From assembly GCA_031256755.1 (NCBI GenBank), contig JAIRPZ010000106.1, positions 1 to 7,140 on the forward strand: a stretch of 7,140 nt of DNA, in the 5' to 3' direction. Shown piece by piece: positions 1 through 6,218 of the stretch (position 1 is its first letter; each line of letters opens with the position of its first letter). The translations under genes were made by a program, and so were the position numbers. The notes under the pieces were generated by a model that saw nothing but the letters and a program-made list of their open reading frames with translations, was not told the DNA's origin and did no database searches. The stretch is from Planctomycetaceae bacterium (GTDB taxonomy: Bacteria > Planctomycetota > Planctomycetia > Pirellulales > Thermoguttaceae).

Positions 1-358
1 ATTCCGAAAACGTGGTTAAAGGAGTCCGTCCAATGATGATTGCCGGAGAATACTCGTTTAACAGCGCGGCAAAAACGCCGTTGAAAGAATTTCCGGTACA
101 AAAAAGAGTTGCAAGCATCCGTTTAGGACCATACATAATCCTCTTCTTCTGCCCCGAAATCATAAGAATTCTGTCCCAATTTTCATCCGCCTGCCGGCGA
201 TTCGGTGCAGATTTCCGGCGATTCAGTGCGGATTTCCGGCGATTCAGTGCAGATTTCCGGCGATTCGGTGCAGATTTCCGGCGATTCGGTGCCGCCGGAA
301 AGATTTCCGCATCAGCCCCCTGTCCCGCCGCATGCCGCCGCCGTACCGAAAACAAGCC
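1..358. other. Intergenic region downstream of fhs, no convincing gene
   Basis: No recognisable protein is encoded here. Two overlapping open frames exist, one on each strand. The plus-strand frame starts at a GTG at 12, and its product is dominated by a seven-residue repeat (FRRFGAD/FRRFSAD) created by the 21-bp DNA repeat. The minus-strand frame continues from fhs after its TAG stop and stays open to the window edge; an internal ATG at 163 would give a 54-residue open frame beginning MISGQKKRIMYGPKRM. Neither has a ribosome binding site or a family I recognise. A 21-bp unit (a multiple of three) keeps frames open automatically, so openness is weak evidence. The minus-strand stretch from 163 to 1 could be the start of a gene that continues outside the window. 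Confidence 0.5.
194..292. repeat. 21-bp tandem repeat, about 4.7 copies
   Basis: The unit CCGGCGATTCGGTGCAGATTT begins at 194, 215, 236, 257 and 278, the last copy being partial (15 bases). Copies differ at two positions: CGGTGC versus CAGTGC, and GCAGATTT versus GCGGATTT. The unit is a multiple of three. On the plus strand it reads FRRFGAD or FRRFSAD, and on the minus strand KSAPNRR or KSALNRR in the frame that continues from fhs. Low divergence between copies suggests recent expansion. It begins about 65 bp beyond the fhs stop codon. It could be a variable-number repeat; no function is evident. Confidence 0.95.
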
Positions 359-2035
359 CTAAAACAATCCCGTAATCTGTCCGGCTTCGTCAATGTCGAT
401 TCTTTCGGCGGCAGGGGAACGGGACAGCCCCGGCATCGTCATCATCTCGCCGGTCAAAACCACCGCAAAGCCCGCTCCCGCCGAAATCTTCACGTCCCGA
501 ACCGGTATCTCAAAACCGGACGGACAGTTCCGCAATGCCGGGTCAGCCGACAATGAATACTGCGTCTTCGCCATACAAACCGGCAATTTGCCGAAGCCGA
601 GTTTTTCCAAATGCTCAAACTTTTCCCGAACCTTTTTGTCCGCCGCAATTTTGTCCGCCCCGTAAATCTTTTTCGCCACTGTTTCCGCCTTTTCCAGCAG
701 CGGCATTTCGTCAGGATAGAGAAACCGGAATCCCTCCGCATTGTTCTCCGCCGCTTCCGCCGTCAACTTCGCCAGTTCTTCCGCTCCCGCTCCCCCCTTT
801 GCCCAATGGTCGGCACGGGCGGCTTTCACGCCGAGTTCCCCGCTCCGTTTGGCGAGCAGGGCAATTTCCTCGTCAGTATCGCCCGGAAAAGAATTGACCG
901 CCACCACCGCCGGCACGCCGTAAAGTTGCAGGTTTTCAATGTGTTTCCGCAGGTTGGCGAAACCGGCATCGAGGGCTTGCAGATTCGGCAACGTCAGTTC
1001 CTTCAAATCAACTCCGCCGTGATATTTTAACGCCCGCACCGTTGCCACAATGACCACCGCATTCGGTTTCAGTCCCGTCTGCCGGCACTTAATATCGAGG
1101 AATTTCTGTGCGCCCAAATCCGCCCCGAATCCGGCTTCCGTCACGGTGTAATCCGCCGTCCGCATCGCAAACTTCGTTGCCAGTACGGAATTGCAGCCGT
1201 GAGCGATGTTCGCAAAGGGACCGCCGTGAACCAGTGCCGGATTGCCTTCCAATGTCTGCACCAGATTCGGTTTCAGGGCATCTTTCAGCAACGCCGCCAT
1301 CGCCCCATGACATTTTAATTGTGCGCACGTGACAGGTTCTCCTTCGGGCGTGTAGCCGGTAATGATTTTGCCGAGCCGTTCTTTCAATTCCGCCGGCGAC
1401 TGACTCAAACAGAAAATCGCCATAATTTCCGAAGCAACGGTGATGTCGAAGTGGGACTCTCTCGGCACGCCGCCGGTCATTCCGCCGAGACCGACATTGA
1501 CTTTACGCAACGCCCGGTCGTTCAGGTCGAGAACGCGTCCCCAGACAATCCGCCGCGTATCGAACCGGAGGACGTTGCCGAAGTGGAGGTGGTTGTCGAG
1601 CATGGCGGACAAAAGATTATGGGCGGCGGTAATGGCGTGAAAGTCGCCGGTGAAATGGAGGTTGATGTCTTCCATCGGGACGACTTGGGCATATCCGCCG
1701 CCGGCGGCACCGCCTTTGATGCCGAAACAGGGACCGAGCGAGGGTTCCCGCAGAGCGACAATTGTTTTTTTCCCGATGCGGTTGAGGGCATCGGCGAGAC
1801 CGATGCTGGTGGTTGTTTTTCCTTCGCCGGCGGGTGTCGGACTGACGGCGGTAACGAGAATGAGTTTGCCGTCCGGTTTATTCCGGCATTGTTCGAGGAC
1901 ATCGAAGGGGATTTTTGCTTTGTTTTGCCCGAAACATTCGATTTGTCCGGGGGCGAGACCGCATTTTTCGGCAATTCGGGTGATGGGGAGTGTTTTTGCC
2001 CGTCGGGCAATTTCAAGGTCAGAAAGGGAATGCAT
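359..2035 (-). CDS. fhs: Formate--tetrahydrofolate ligase (formyltetrahydrofolate synthetase)
   Basis: This cytoplasmic enzyme makes 10-formyltetrahydrofolate from formate, tetrahydrofolate and ATP, feeding purine synthesis and one-carbon metabolism or the methyl branch of the Wood-Ljungdahl pathway. The product has 558 residues, the normal family length. Visible landmarks are the P-loop TPAGEGKT (67-74), the first family signature GIKGGAAGGGY (105-115) followed by a conserved HFTGDFHAI stretch (127-135), the second signature VATVRALKYHGG (330-341), a WAKGG motif at 411-415 that belongs to the folate-binding region in characterised homologues, and GEMMTMPGL (529-537). All are intact, so the enzyme should be active. 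The ATG at 2035 starts the usual N-terminal region; the bases just upstream on the minus strand (TTTTTCCTT) contain no Shine-Dalgarno sequence. No folD or other folate gene is adjacent. It lies on the same strand as the SecA-like gene but 195 bp downstream, with its own promoter-like element, so it is probably a separate transcript. A 272-residue antisense open frame over its 5' half is a shadow. Confidence 0.97.
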   Translation of the reverse strand: MHSLSDLEIARRAKTLPITRIAEKCGLAPGQIECFGQNKAKIPFDVLEQCRNKPDGKLILVTAVSPTPAGEGKTTTSIGLADALNRIGKKTIVALREPSLGPCFGIKGGAAGGGYAQVVPMEDINLHFTGDFHAITAAHNLLSAMLDNHLHFGNVLRFDTRRIVWGRVLDLNDRALRKVNVGLGGMTGGVPRESHFDITVASEIMAIFCLSQSPAELKERLGKIITGYTPEGEPVTCAQLKCHGAMAALLKDALKPNLVQTLEGNPALVHGGPFANIAHGCNSVLATKFAMRTADYTVTEAGFGADLGAQKFLDIKCRQTGLKPNAVVIVATVRALKYHGGVDLKELTLPNLQALDAGFANLRKHIENLQLYGVPAVVAVNSFPGDTDEEIALLAKRSGELGVKAARADHWAKGGAGAEELAKLTAEAAENNAEGFRFLYPDEMPLLEKAETVAKKIYGADKIAADKKVREKFEHLEKLGFGKLPVCMAKTQYSLSADPALRNCPSGFEIPVRDVKISAGAGFAVVLTGEMMTMPGLSRSPAAERIDIDEAGQITGLF

Positions 2036-2072
2036 AAGGAAAAATCAGGTTCAGTGCAGACACGTCGGCGAA

Positions 2073-2081
2073 ATTATAACA
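2073..2081 (-). promoter_or_regulatory. Extended -10 promoter for fhs
   Basis: On the minus strand the sequence reads TGTTATAAT: a perfect TATAAT (2078 to 2073) preceded by the TGn extension of extended -10 promoters. The expected -35 position (around 2096-2101, TCCTTT) is poor, which is typical when an extended -10 is present. Transcription would start near 2066, giving an untranslated leader of about 30 nt before the ATG at 2035. That is too short for a riboswitch such as the tetrahydrofolate type. Confidence 0.55.
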
Positions 2082-2161
2082 AGAATCGGTACAAAAAAGG
2101 AGAACGCCCCGCCCCGGCAAGAGAATTGCAAAATTGATAATGGATCATTAAAAATGATGTT

Positions 2162-2193
2162 GAGGAGTCATGCCGTGTGCGGTAAAACTCCCC
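2162..2193 (-). terminator. Weak terminator-like hairpin after the SecA-like gene
   Basis: Read on the minus strand, GGGGAGT (2193-2187) can pair with ACTCCTC (2168-2162), seven pairs with one G-U, and a small inner CCG/CGG pairing lies in the loop. A run of five T follows (2154-2150), but seven bases beyond the stem rather than directly after it. The hairpin lies about 40 bp past the SecA-like stop codon, the right place for a terminator. The gap before the T-run and the weak stem keep confidence low. Confidence 0.22.
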
Positions 2194-2230
2194 TTTGTCT
2201 CATTTTCAATTCCTACAGCAAGGAGTCCCG

Positions 2231-4120
2231 TCAATCCGCTGCATCGAGGTAAGGGTCTTGTCCCATCGACCGCTGTATTTTTTTCCGCTCCTTGTCGTGA
2301 TAAAGCATCACTTTCCGATCCCGGAACTTTTTCGTTTCAATTTTCCGCTGCGCCCTGATAAAAAGACGGACACTCACCGTCCCGATAAGCGGCGGAACAT
2401 AAGTCCCGCGTTTCCTGAAAGCCGTTTTCAGAATTTCATCGTCCAAAGAAAGATACTGCCGGTATGTCCCCGGATCGCCCTGCCGCCCGCAGCGTCCAAT
2501 CAACTGCCGGTCAATCCGCTCCGATTCATGCATTTCTGTACAAATAACATGCAGACCGCCGAGTTGCCGGATTTCATCCGTAATTTTAATGTCTGTGCCG
2601 CGTCCCGCCATATTCGTAGAAACTGTCACCTTGCCGGAATTTCCCGCCGCTGCAACTATCTCCGCCTCTTCCGCTATCTGATACGCATTCAATACGTTAT
2701 GCTCTATGCCGTGCGGCTTCAGCAGTTCCGATAAAATCAGCGATTGGTCAATCGTCCGCGTTCCGATCAGTACCGGTCTGCCGGTACGGTGAATGTCAAT
2801 AATTTCCTGCACCACTGCCGCCCATTTTTCTTTTTCGTTACGAAAAATACGCACAGGCAGTTGAATCCGCTGCGGCGGATGATGAGTCGGCACACGGACA
2901 ACCCGGCAGCGGTAAATTTTCCGTATCTCTCGCCGTGCCGATACAGCCGTACCGGTCATTCCCGCCAAATGTTCAAACCGCCGGAAATAATCCTGCACCG
3001 TCACTTTCGCCGCCGAACCGGTTTCAAACGTAATTTTGACATGCTCTTTTGCTTCAACGGACTGATGAATACCGTCTTTCCATTTTCTGCCTTCGCCGAG
3101 ACGACCGGTGAATTCATCAACAATCACGATTTCGCCGTCGCGGACAACATAATGTTCATCACGGCGGTAATTCCGGTTCACCAGAACCGCCCGCTGTACA
3201 AATTGGTAGAGGTCTTGCAGCCGGATCGCCGTCAGCGGGCGGATACCCCCCGATTTTGAACGGACTTTTTGTCTTCCGGCGGCAGTGAGATTGATTTCCC
3301 GCTTGTCATGATCATACTTGTAATCGGTTCCGCTGATAAATTCCGGGGCAACTTCCGCCGCCCAAGCGAAACCGGCTGCCTGCTGTTTTTCCTTTTCTGT
3401 CGGTTCGGCACTGATCACGAGCGGCGTACTGGCTTCGTCAATCAGAATGCTGTCCGCTTCATCCACAAGAGCAAAAAACGGTTCCCGCTGCATTGCCGCC
3501 GGAGTCCGTCCTTCCGTCTCCATACCGCCGTCCAGCAGCGAACCGATGAAGTCATGCTTTCCTTCGCTGATTTTCCGTAACAATAACCGGTCTTTAAGGA
3601 AATCGAAACCGAATTCCTTGGCGGTTCCGTAAGTAATGTCGCAATGATAAGCGTTGCGGCGTTGATCCGGCGGCATATCGGTTTGAATTACGCCGACGGA
3701 CATTCCAAGGGCTGCATAAACCGGACGCATCCAACCGGCATCGCGTTTCGCAAGGTAATCGTTGGCGGTTGCCAGCATGGCCCCTTTACCGGCAAAAGCG
3801 TAAAGGGTCATCGGCAGCGTTGCCGTTAATGTTTTTCCTTCGCCGGTCTGCATTTCTGCAACAGAACGGTTAAACAGGGCAATACCGCCGAGGATTTGCA
3901 CATCGAAATGCCGCATATTTAATGTCCGTTGTCCGGCTTCCCGCACCAGTGCGTAAGATTCCGGCAGCAGATCGGCAAGCGGCTCGCCGCATCTTGCCCG
4001 GTAACGGAGCGACAGCGATTCTTTGCGGATTTCGGCATCGGAAAGTTGCCGCACACGCGGTTCAAGGGCATTGATCCGCCGCAAAAGTGCTGCCGGTGAA
4101 GAAGGAAAACGGAAAAACAT
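2231..4120 (-). CDS. Short SecA-like translocase ATPase (planctomycete type)
   Basis: This DEAD-like ATPase is homologous to SecA, the motor that pushes preproteins through SecYEG. It has 629 residues against roughly 800-950 for housekeeping SecA. Seen in order: the N-terminal region with MRHFDVQILGG (69-79), Walker A QTGEGKT (91-97), VDEADSILIDEA (Walker B/DEAD motif, 219-230), a preprotein cross-linking domain (about 233-365, including VDEFTGR and the conserved QSVEAKEHV), MTGTA (388-392), STNMAGRGTDI (501-511), and the motif VI region QLIGRCGRQGDPG (539-551). The protein ends with RAQRKIETKKFRDRK (589-603), which matches the first helix of the helical scaffold, then stops. The helical wing, second scaffold part with the two-helix finger, and C-terminal zinc-binding linker are absent. 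About 25 extra residues (near 185-215) precede Walker B, and the usual NBD2 insert after GRGTDI is missing. The clean ending suggests a family form, not a truncation. I read it as a second, specialised SecA and give no symbol because secA2 normally means other families. Its partner is unknown and no secY lies nearby. Confidence 0.88.
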   Translation of the reverse strand: MFFRFPSSPAALLRRINALEPRVRQLSDAEIRKESLSLRYRARCGEPLADLLPESYALVREAGQRTLNMRHFDVQILGGIALFNRSVAEMQTGEGKTLTATLPMTLYAFAGKGAMLATANDYLAKRDAGWMRPVYAALGMSVGVIQTDMPPDQRRNAYHCDITYGTAKEFGFDFLKDRLLLRKISEGKHDFIGSLLDGGMETEGRTPAAMQREPFFALVDEADSILIDEASTPLVISAEPTEKEKQQAAGFAWAAEVAPEFISGTDYKYDHDKREINLTAAGRQKVRSKSGGIRPLTAIRLQDLYQFVQRAVLVNRNYRRDEHYVVRDGEIVIVDEFTGRLGEGRKWKDGIHQSVEAKEHVKITFETGSAAKVTVQDYFRRFEHLAGMTGTAVSARREIRKIYRCRVVRVPTHHPPQRIQLPVRIFRNEKEKWAAVVQEIIDIHRTGRPVLIGTRTIDQSLILSELLKPHGIEHNVLNAYQIAEEAEIVAAAGNSGKVTVSTNMAGRGTDIKITDEIRQLGGLHVICTEMHESERIDRQLIGRCGRQGDPGTYRQYLSLDDEILKTAFRKRGTYVPPLIGTVSVRLFIRAQRKIETKKFRDRKVMLYHDKERKKIQRSMGQDPYLDAAD

Positions 4121-4128
4121 AAACGGAA

Positions 4129-4158
4129 ATTATAAATGTTTTTTCCGACCATTGGCAG
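4129..4158 (-). promoter_or_regulatory. Promoter for the SecA-like gene, nearly leaderless
   Basis: On the minus strand there is a perfect TATAAT (4134 to 4129) and, with an 18-bp spacer, a moderate -35 box CTGCCA (4158 to 4153). Only eight bases separate the -10 from the ATG at 4120, so the expected start site falls at or within a few bases of the start codon. The transcript would be leaderless or nearly so, consistent with the lack of a Shine-Dalgarno sequence (TAATTTCCGTTT precedes the ATG). Confidence 0.5.
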
Positions 4159-4197
4159 ACAGACGTGCATCATTTTTGAGCATTCCCGTTTGCCCGC

Positions 4198-4226
4198 TGG
4201 ACAATTTCAAGCTGAAATATTACAAT
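4198..4226 (+). promoter_or_regulatory. Near-consensus sigma-70 promoter for dprA
   Basis: TGGACA (4198-4203) and TACAAT (4221-4226) each match five of six consensus bases and are separated by exactly 17 bp. Transcription would start near 4233, leaving a leader of about 34 nt before the ATG at 4267. It is divergent from the SecA-like promoter, and the two core promoters sit about 40 bp apart in a 146-bp gap. Confidence 0.55.
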
Positions 4227-4266
4227 CACGGCCGATCAAAGTCCCTAAAAATAAGAACTGTCCGGG

Positions 4267-5529
4267 ATGGAAATGCCGCTGCCCCTGCACAATGAGAATC
4301 CCGATCACGGACGGCGGTTTTTGGAGCCGGAAGAATGGATTTCCTCTTTAACGCTTAATCTTGCAGACGGAATCGGTCCGGTGCTGATGCAGCGGCTGCT
4401 GCAAAAGTTCGGCAATGCCGAAGCCGTTCTTGCCGCGGAACCTTCTCAATTACAGGAAGTCGAAGGCATCGGAAGCAAAGCGGCGCAGCGGATTGCGCTT
4501 GCCCGCACGCACGATGAAGCGAAAAAACTGATTGACCAATGCCGGCAGCATGAAATTTTACTGATTTCCCAAGACGATATTCGTTATCCGCCGCATTTGC
4601 GCCGCATTCCTAATCCGCCGGCATTTTTGTACATTAAAGGAGAATGGAAAGTGCCGGACAATTTTGCGGTGGCGGTTGTCGGAACACGTCATGCAACTTC
4701 TTACGGATTGCAGCAGGCGGAACGGCTTGGTGCGGAATTATCGCAGCGAGGTTTGACGGTTGTCAGCGGTTTGGCGGAAGGCATTGACGGTGCGGCTCAC
4801 CGCGGCGCGTTGTCTGCCGGCGGACGTACGCTGGCGGTATTGGGAAACGGATTACTGCATCTATTTCCGGCGGCACACGGCGATCTTGCCAAACAAGTTG
4901 CGGCGCACGGTGCGCTTTTGAGTGAATACCGACCGGAACAAACGCCTCAGCGCGGAATGTTTCCGCAGCGGAACCGGATTATCAGCGGGCTGTCGCTGGG
5001 CGTATTGGTCATTGAAGCCCCGCCGCGCAGCGGTGCGTTAATTACAGCGGAACTCGCCCTGAAACAGAATCGTCCTGTTTTTGCTATGCCGGGACCGGTT
5101 CAACAGGAGGAATCGCGAGGATGCCATCAACTTCTTCGCAGCGGTGCGGTATTAGTTGAATCTGCTGATGATATTGTGCAGTATTTTCGGATGCGAGATC
5201 CGGCATTTATTGTTCCTGCTGCTGTAACGAATTCTATTCCGGCAGCAAATTCAATGATCCGTGTATCCAATCCGTCAAATATACCGGCGGTTTCTGCGGC
5301 GAAAAAGACAGAATCCGTACAAAAAGAGAATCATGAGGAACTGCAATTAAATGAAACGGAAAAGAGCGTGTATATTTGGATTCAGCCGGAGCCGACACCG
5401 ATTGACCGGATTATCAACCAATCCGGTTTGCCGGCGCATCAGGTTTTAGCCGTTTTGAGTATGCTGGAACTGCGTCGTCTCATCCGCCGCACCGAATCCA
5501 ATACGGTGATGAGAATGACACAGGACTAG
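4267..5529 (+). CDS. dprA: DNA-processing protein DprA (Smf)
   Basis: DprA binds incoming single-stranded DNA in the cytoplasm and loads RecA on it during natural transformation. The product has 420 residues. Order of parts: an N-terminal helix-hairpin-helix/SAM-like region (about 23-80, with LADGIGPVLMQRLL and VEGIGSKAAQRIA), the extended Rossmann fold (about 95-305) with VVGTRHA (137-143), SGLAEGIDGAAHRGAL (167-182), VLGNGL (191-196), FPQRNRIISGLSLG (232-245) and SGALITAELAL (255-265), then a variable linker (310-360), and a C-terminal winged-helix DML1-like domain (about 361-408). One oddity is RGCHQLLRSGA (284-294), where the family normally has Asn after Cys and this protein has His287. 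The ATG at 4267 fits the promoter; a second ATG at 4273 is equally possible. No Shine-Dalgarno sequence is visible (ACTGTCCGGG precedes it). Often dprA is followed by topA, but here it is followed by a repeat region, so it is probably transcribed alone. In transformable species it acts with RecA; other competence genes are not visible here. Confidence 0.96.
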   Translation: MEMPLPLHNENPDHGRRFLEPEEWISSLTLNLADGIGPVLMQRLLQKFGNAEAVLAAEPSQLQEVEGIGSKAAQRIALARTHDEAKKLIDQCRQHEILLISQDDIRYPPHLRRIPNPPAFLYIKGEWKVPDNFAVAVVGTRHATSYGLQQAERLGAELSQRGLTVVSGLAEGIDGAAHRGALSAGGRTLAVLGNGLLHLFPAAHGDLAKQVAAHGALLSEYRPEQTPQRGMFPQRNRIISGLSLGVLVIEAPPRSGALITAELALKQNRPVFAMPGPVQQEESRGCHQLLRSGAVLVESADDIVQYFRMRDPAFIVPAAVTNSIPAANSMIRVSNPSNIPAVSAAKKTESVQKENHEELQLNETEKSVYIWIQPEPTPIDRIINQSGLPAHQVLAVLSMLELRRLIRRTESNTVMRMTQD

Positions 5530-5591
5530 TGCATTCCCAAACTTCCAAGATGCGTTTTGTCTTTACTTCCGCCCGCCGTTTTTTCATTATC

Positions 5592-5630
5592 TTTCTTGCT
5601 GCGGTCTGCCGTCTGCAAACTGCCGTCTTT
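5592..5630 (+). repeat. Short dispersed repeat, copy L
   Basis: This 39-nt sequence is built from heptamers, with a core of CTGCCGTCTGCAAACTGC. It is the inverted counterpart of copy R at 6016-6047 and runs in the same direction as copy L' at 6159-6195. It carries one extra heptamer (GGTCTGC) compared with R, and differs from L' at two positions. Together with R it brackets the Rpn remnant. Confidence 0.85.
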
Positions 5631-5681
5631 TCTTTCCCTTGACGTTTCCGTGTTTGTGCGGTAGCCTTTCCGATTCACACG

Positions 5682-6014
5682 TTGGAGGCGGACAAGAAAA
5701 GCGAGGGGGAAATGAAAACGTTATTGAAAAGCGATGCGATATTGACAAGTGCTTACAAGGCGTATCAGCAATTTAATGCAGATGTGCGTTTGCGTGCGAT
5801 AGATGACGCGCGGGAACAGTATTTGCACGATGTTGCGTCCCAAAAGGTGGATGCCTTCCGCGAGGGACTCGCCGAAGGCGAAGCCAGAGGTGAAGCCAGA
5901 GGTGAAGCCAGAGGGAGAGCGGAGACGGCGTGGAAATTGAAAATGATGGGTGTTTCTGTCGCGATGATTGCCGAGGCAACCGGTCTTTCGGCGGAAGAAA
6001 TCGAGCGGCTGTGA
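5682..6014 (+). CDS. C-terminal fragment of an Rpn-type recombination-promoting nuclease/putative transposase
   Basis: The 110-residue product resembles the C-terminal part of Rpn/PD-(D/E)XK family transposase-like proteins. It has a helical stretch EMKTLLKSDAILTSAYKAYQ (10-29), a DAREQYLHD segment (42-50), a Gly/Glu/Arg-rich repeat (EGEARG, then EARG twice more, about 65-78), and a terminal helix-turn-helix-like segment MMGVSVAMIAEATGLSAEEI (88-107). The N-terminal catalytic nuclease domain (D...ExK) is missing, so nuclease activity is not expected. The frame is open back to a TGA at 5640, and the first listed start is a TTG at 5682; the first ATG is at 5712 (codon 11), so the true start is uncertain and the fragment may not be expressed. 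It is bracketed by inverted copies of a short repeat, the right one beginning two bases after the stop codon. I read it as the decayed end of a mobile-type gene. A standalone small protein is the alternative. Confidence 0.65.
   Translation: MEADKKSEGEMKTLLKSDAILTSAYKAYQQFNADVRLRAIDDAREQYLHDVASQKVDAFREGLAEGEARGEARGEARGRAETAWKLKMMGVSVAMIAEATGLSAEEIERL
5880..5915 (+). repeat. 12-bp tandem repeat within the Rpn fragment, three copies
   Basis: The unit GAAGCCAGAGGT starts at 5880, 5892 and 5904; the third ends in GGG instead of GGT. It encodes EARG three times. Length-variable Glu/Gly/Arg repeats before the terminal helix are usual in Rpn-family proteins, so this supports the family call. Confidence 0.9.
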
Positions 6015-6015
6015 A

Positions 6016-6047
6016 AAAGACGGCAGTTTGCAGACGGCAGCAAGAAA
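6016..6047 (-). repeat. Short dispersed repeat, copy R (inverted)
   Basis: This 32-nt sequence is the reverse complement of copy L at 5592-5630, minus one heptamer. Apart from that gap the two match along their full length. It begins two bases after the stop codon of the Rpn fragment. It can pair with L (across the Rpn fragment) or with L' at 6159-6195 (across the inner inverted repeat). Confidence 0.88.
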
Positions 6048-6057
6048 AAGAAATTTT

Positions 6058-6151
6058 AACAGGATTTACATGATTTTCAGGATTGACAGGATAGGAAAAA
6101 GCCCGCCTCAAAACAATCCTGTTTAATCCTGCATAATCCTGTTATCCTGTT
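6058..6151. repeat. Inner inverted repeat of AACAGGAT-like words
   Basis: The left arm, 6058-6092, contains AACAGGATT, TCAGGATT and GACAGGAT. The right arm, 6114-6151, contains the complementary words AATCCTGTTT, AATCCTGC, AATCCTG and TATCCTGTT. The arms are imperfect inverted copies, separated by about 21 bases (TAGGAAAAAGCCCGCCTC is the core). Each arm is itself a degenerate short tandem repeat. Similar AATCCTG/CAGGATT words occur as dispersed repeats in many bacterial genomes, from general memory. Nested inside copies R and L'. Confidence 0.8.
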
Positions 6152-6158
6152 CAAATCG

Positions 6159-6195
6159 TTTCTTGCTGCCGTCTGCCGTCTGCAAACTGCTGTCT
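6159..6195 (+). repeat. Short dispersed repeat, copy L'
   Basis: Same orientation and same extra heptamer as copy L, with two base differences (CTGCC for CTGCG near the start, CTGCTGTC for CTGCCGTC near the end). Inverted relative to R. L and L' could thus be seen as direct repeats about 560 bp apart, enclosing the Rpn fragment, R and the inner inverted repeat. Confidence 0.85.
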
Positions 6196-6218
6196 ATTTA
6201 ATGATCAATTTCCCCGTG

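Noticed and set aside
194..292. CRISPR array
   Set aside because: The 21-bp units are directly contiguous with no spacers, so this is a simple tandem repeat.
12..362. 116-residue plus-strand open frame
   Set aside because: GTG start without ribosome binding site, and more than a quarter of the product is the translated 21-bp repeat. Overlaps an equally open minus-strand frame.
2036..2080. Tetrahydrofolate riboswitch upstream of fhs
   Set aside because: The leader predicted from the -10 box is only about 30 nt, too short for a riboswitch, and no suitable fold was seen.
1319..2137. 272-residue plus-strand open frame opposite fhs
   Set aside because: It lies antisense to a full-length, motif-complete fhs, has no recognisable domain, and its composition follows from the complement of fhs codons.
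2231..4120. SecA-like gene as a truncated pseudogene of housekeeping SecA
   Set aside because: All ATPase motifs are intact, there is no frameshift, and the downstream DNA does not encode the missing C-terminal domains. It fits better as a naturally short family form.
5765..6111. Two minus-strand open frames with LASPLASP and LWLHLWLHLWL repeats
   Set aside because: They are shadows of the 12-bp repeat in the Rpn fragment and run through the inverted repeat.
6058..6151. CRISPR-like short repeats
   Set aside because: The words are 7-9 bp, degenerate, and arranged as two inverted arms instead of regularly spaced direct repeats with unique spacers.
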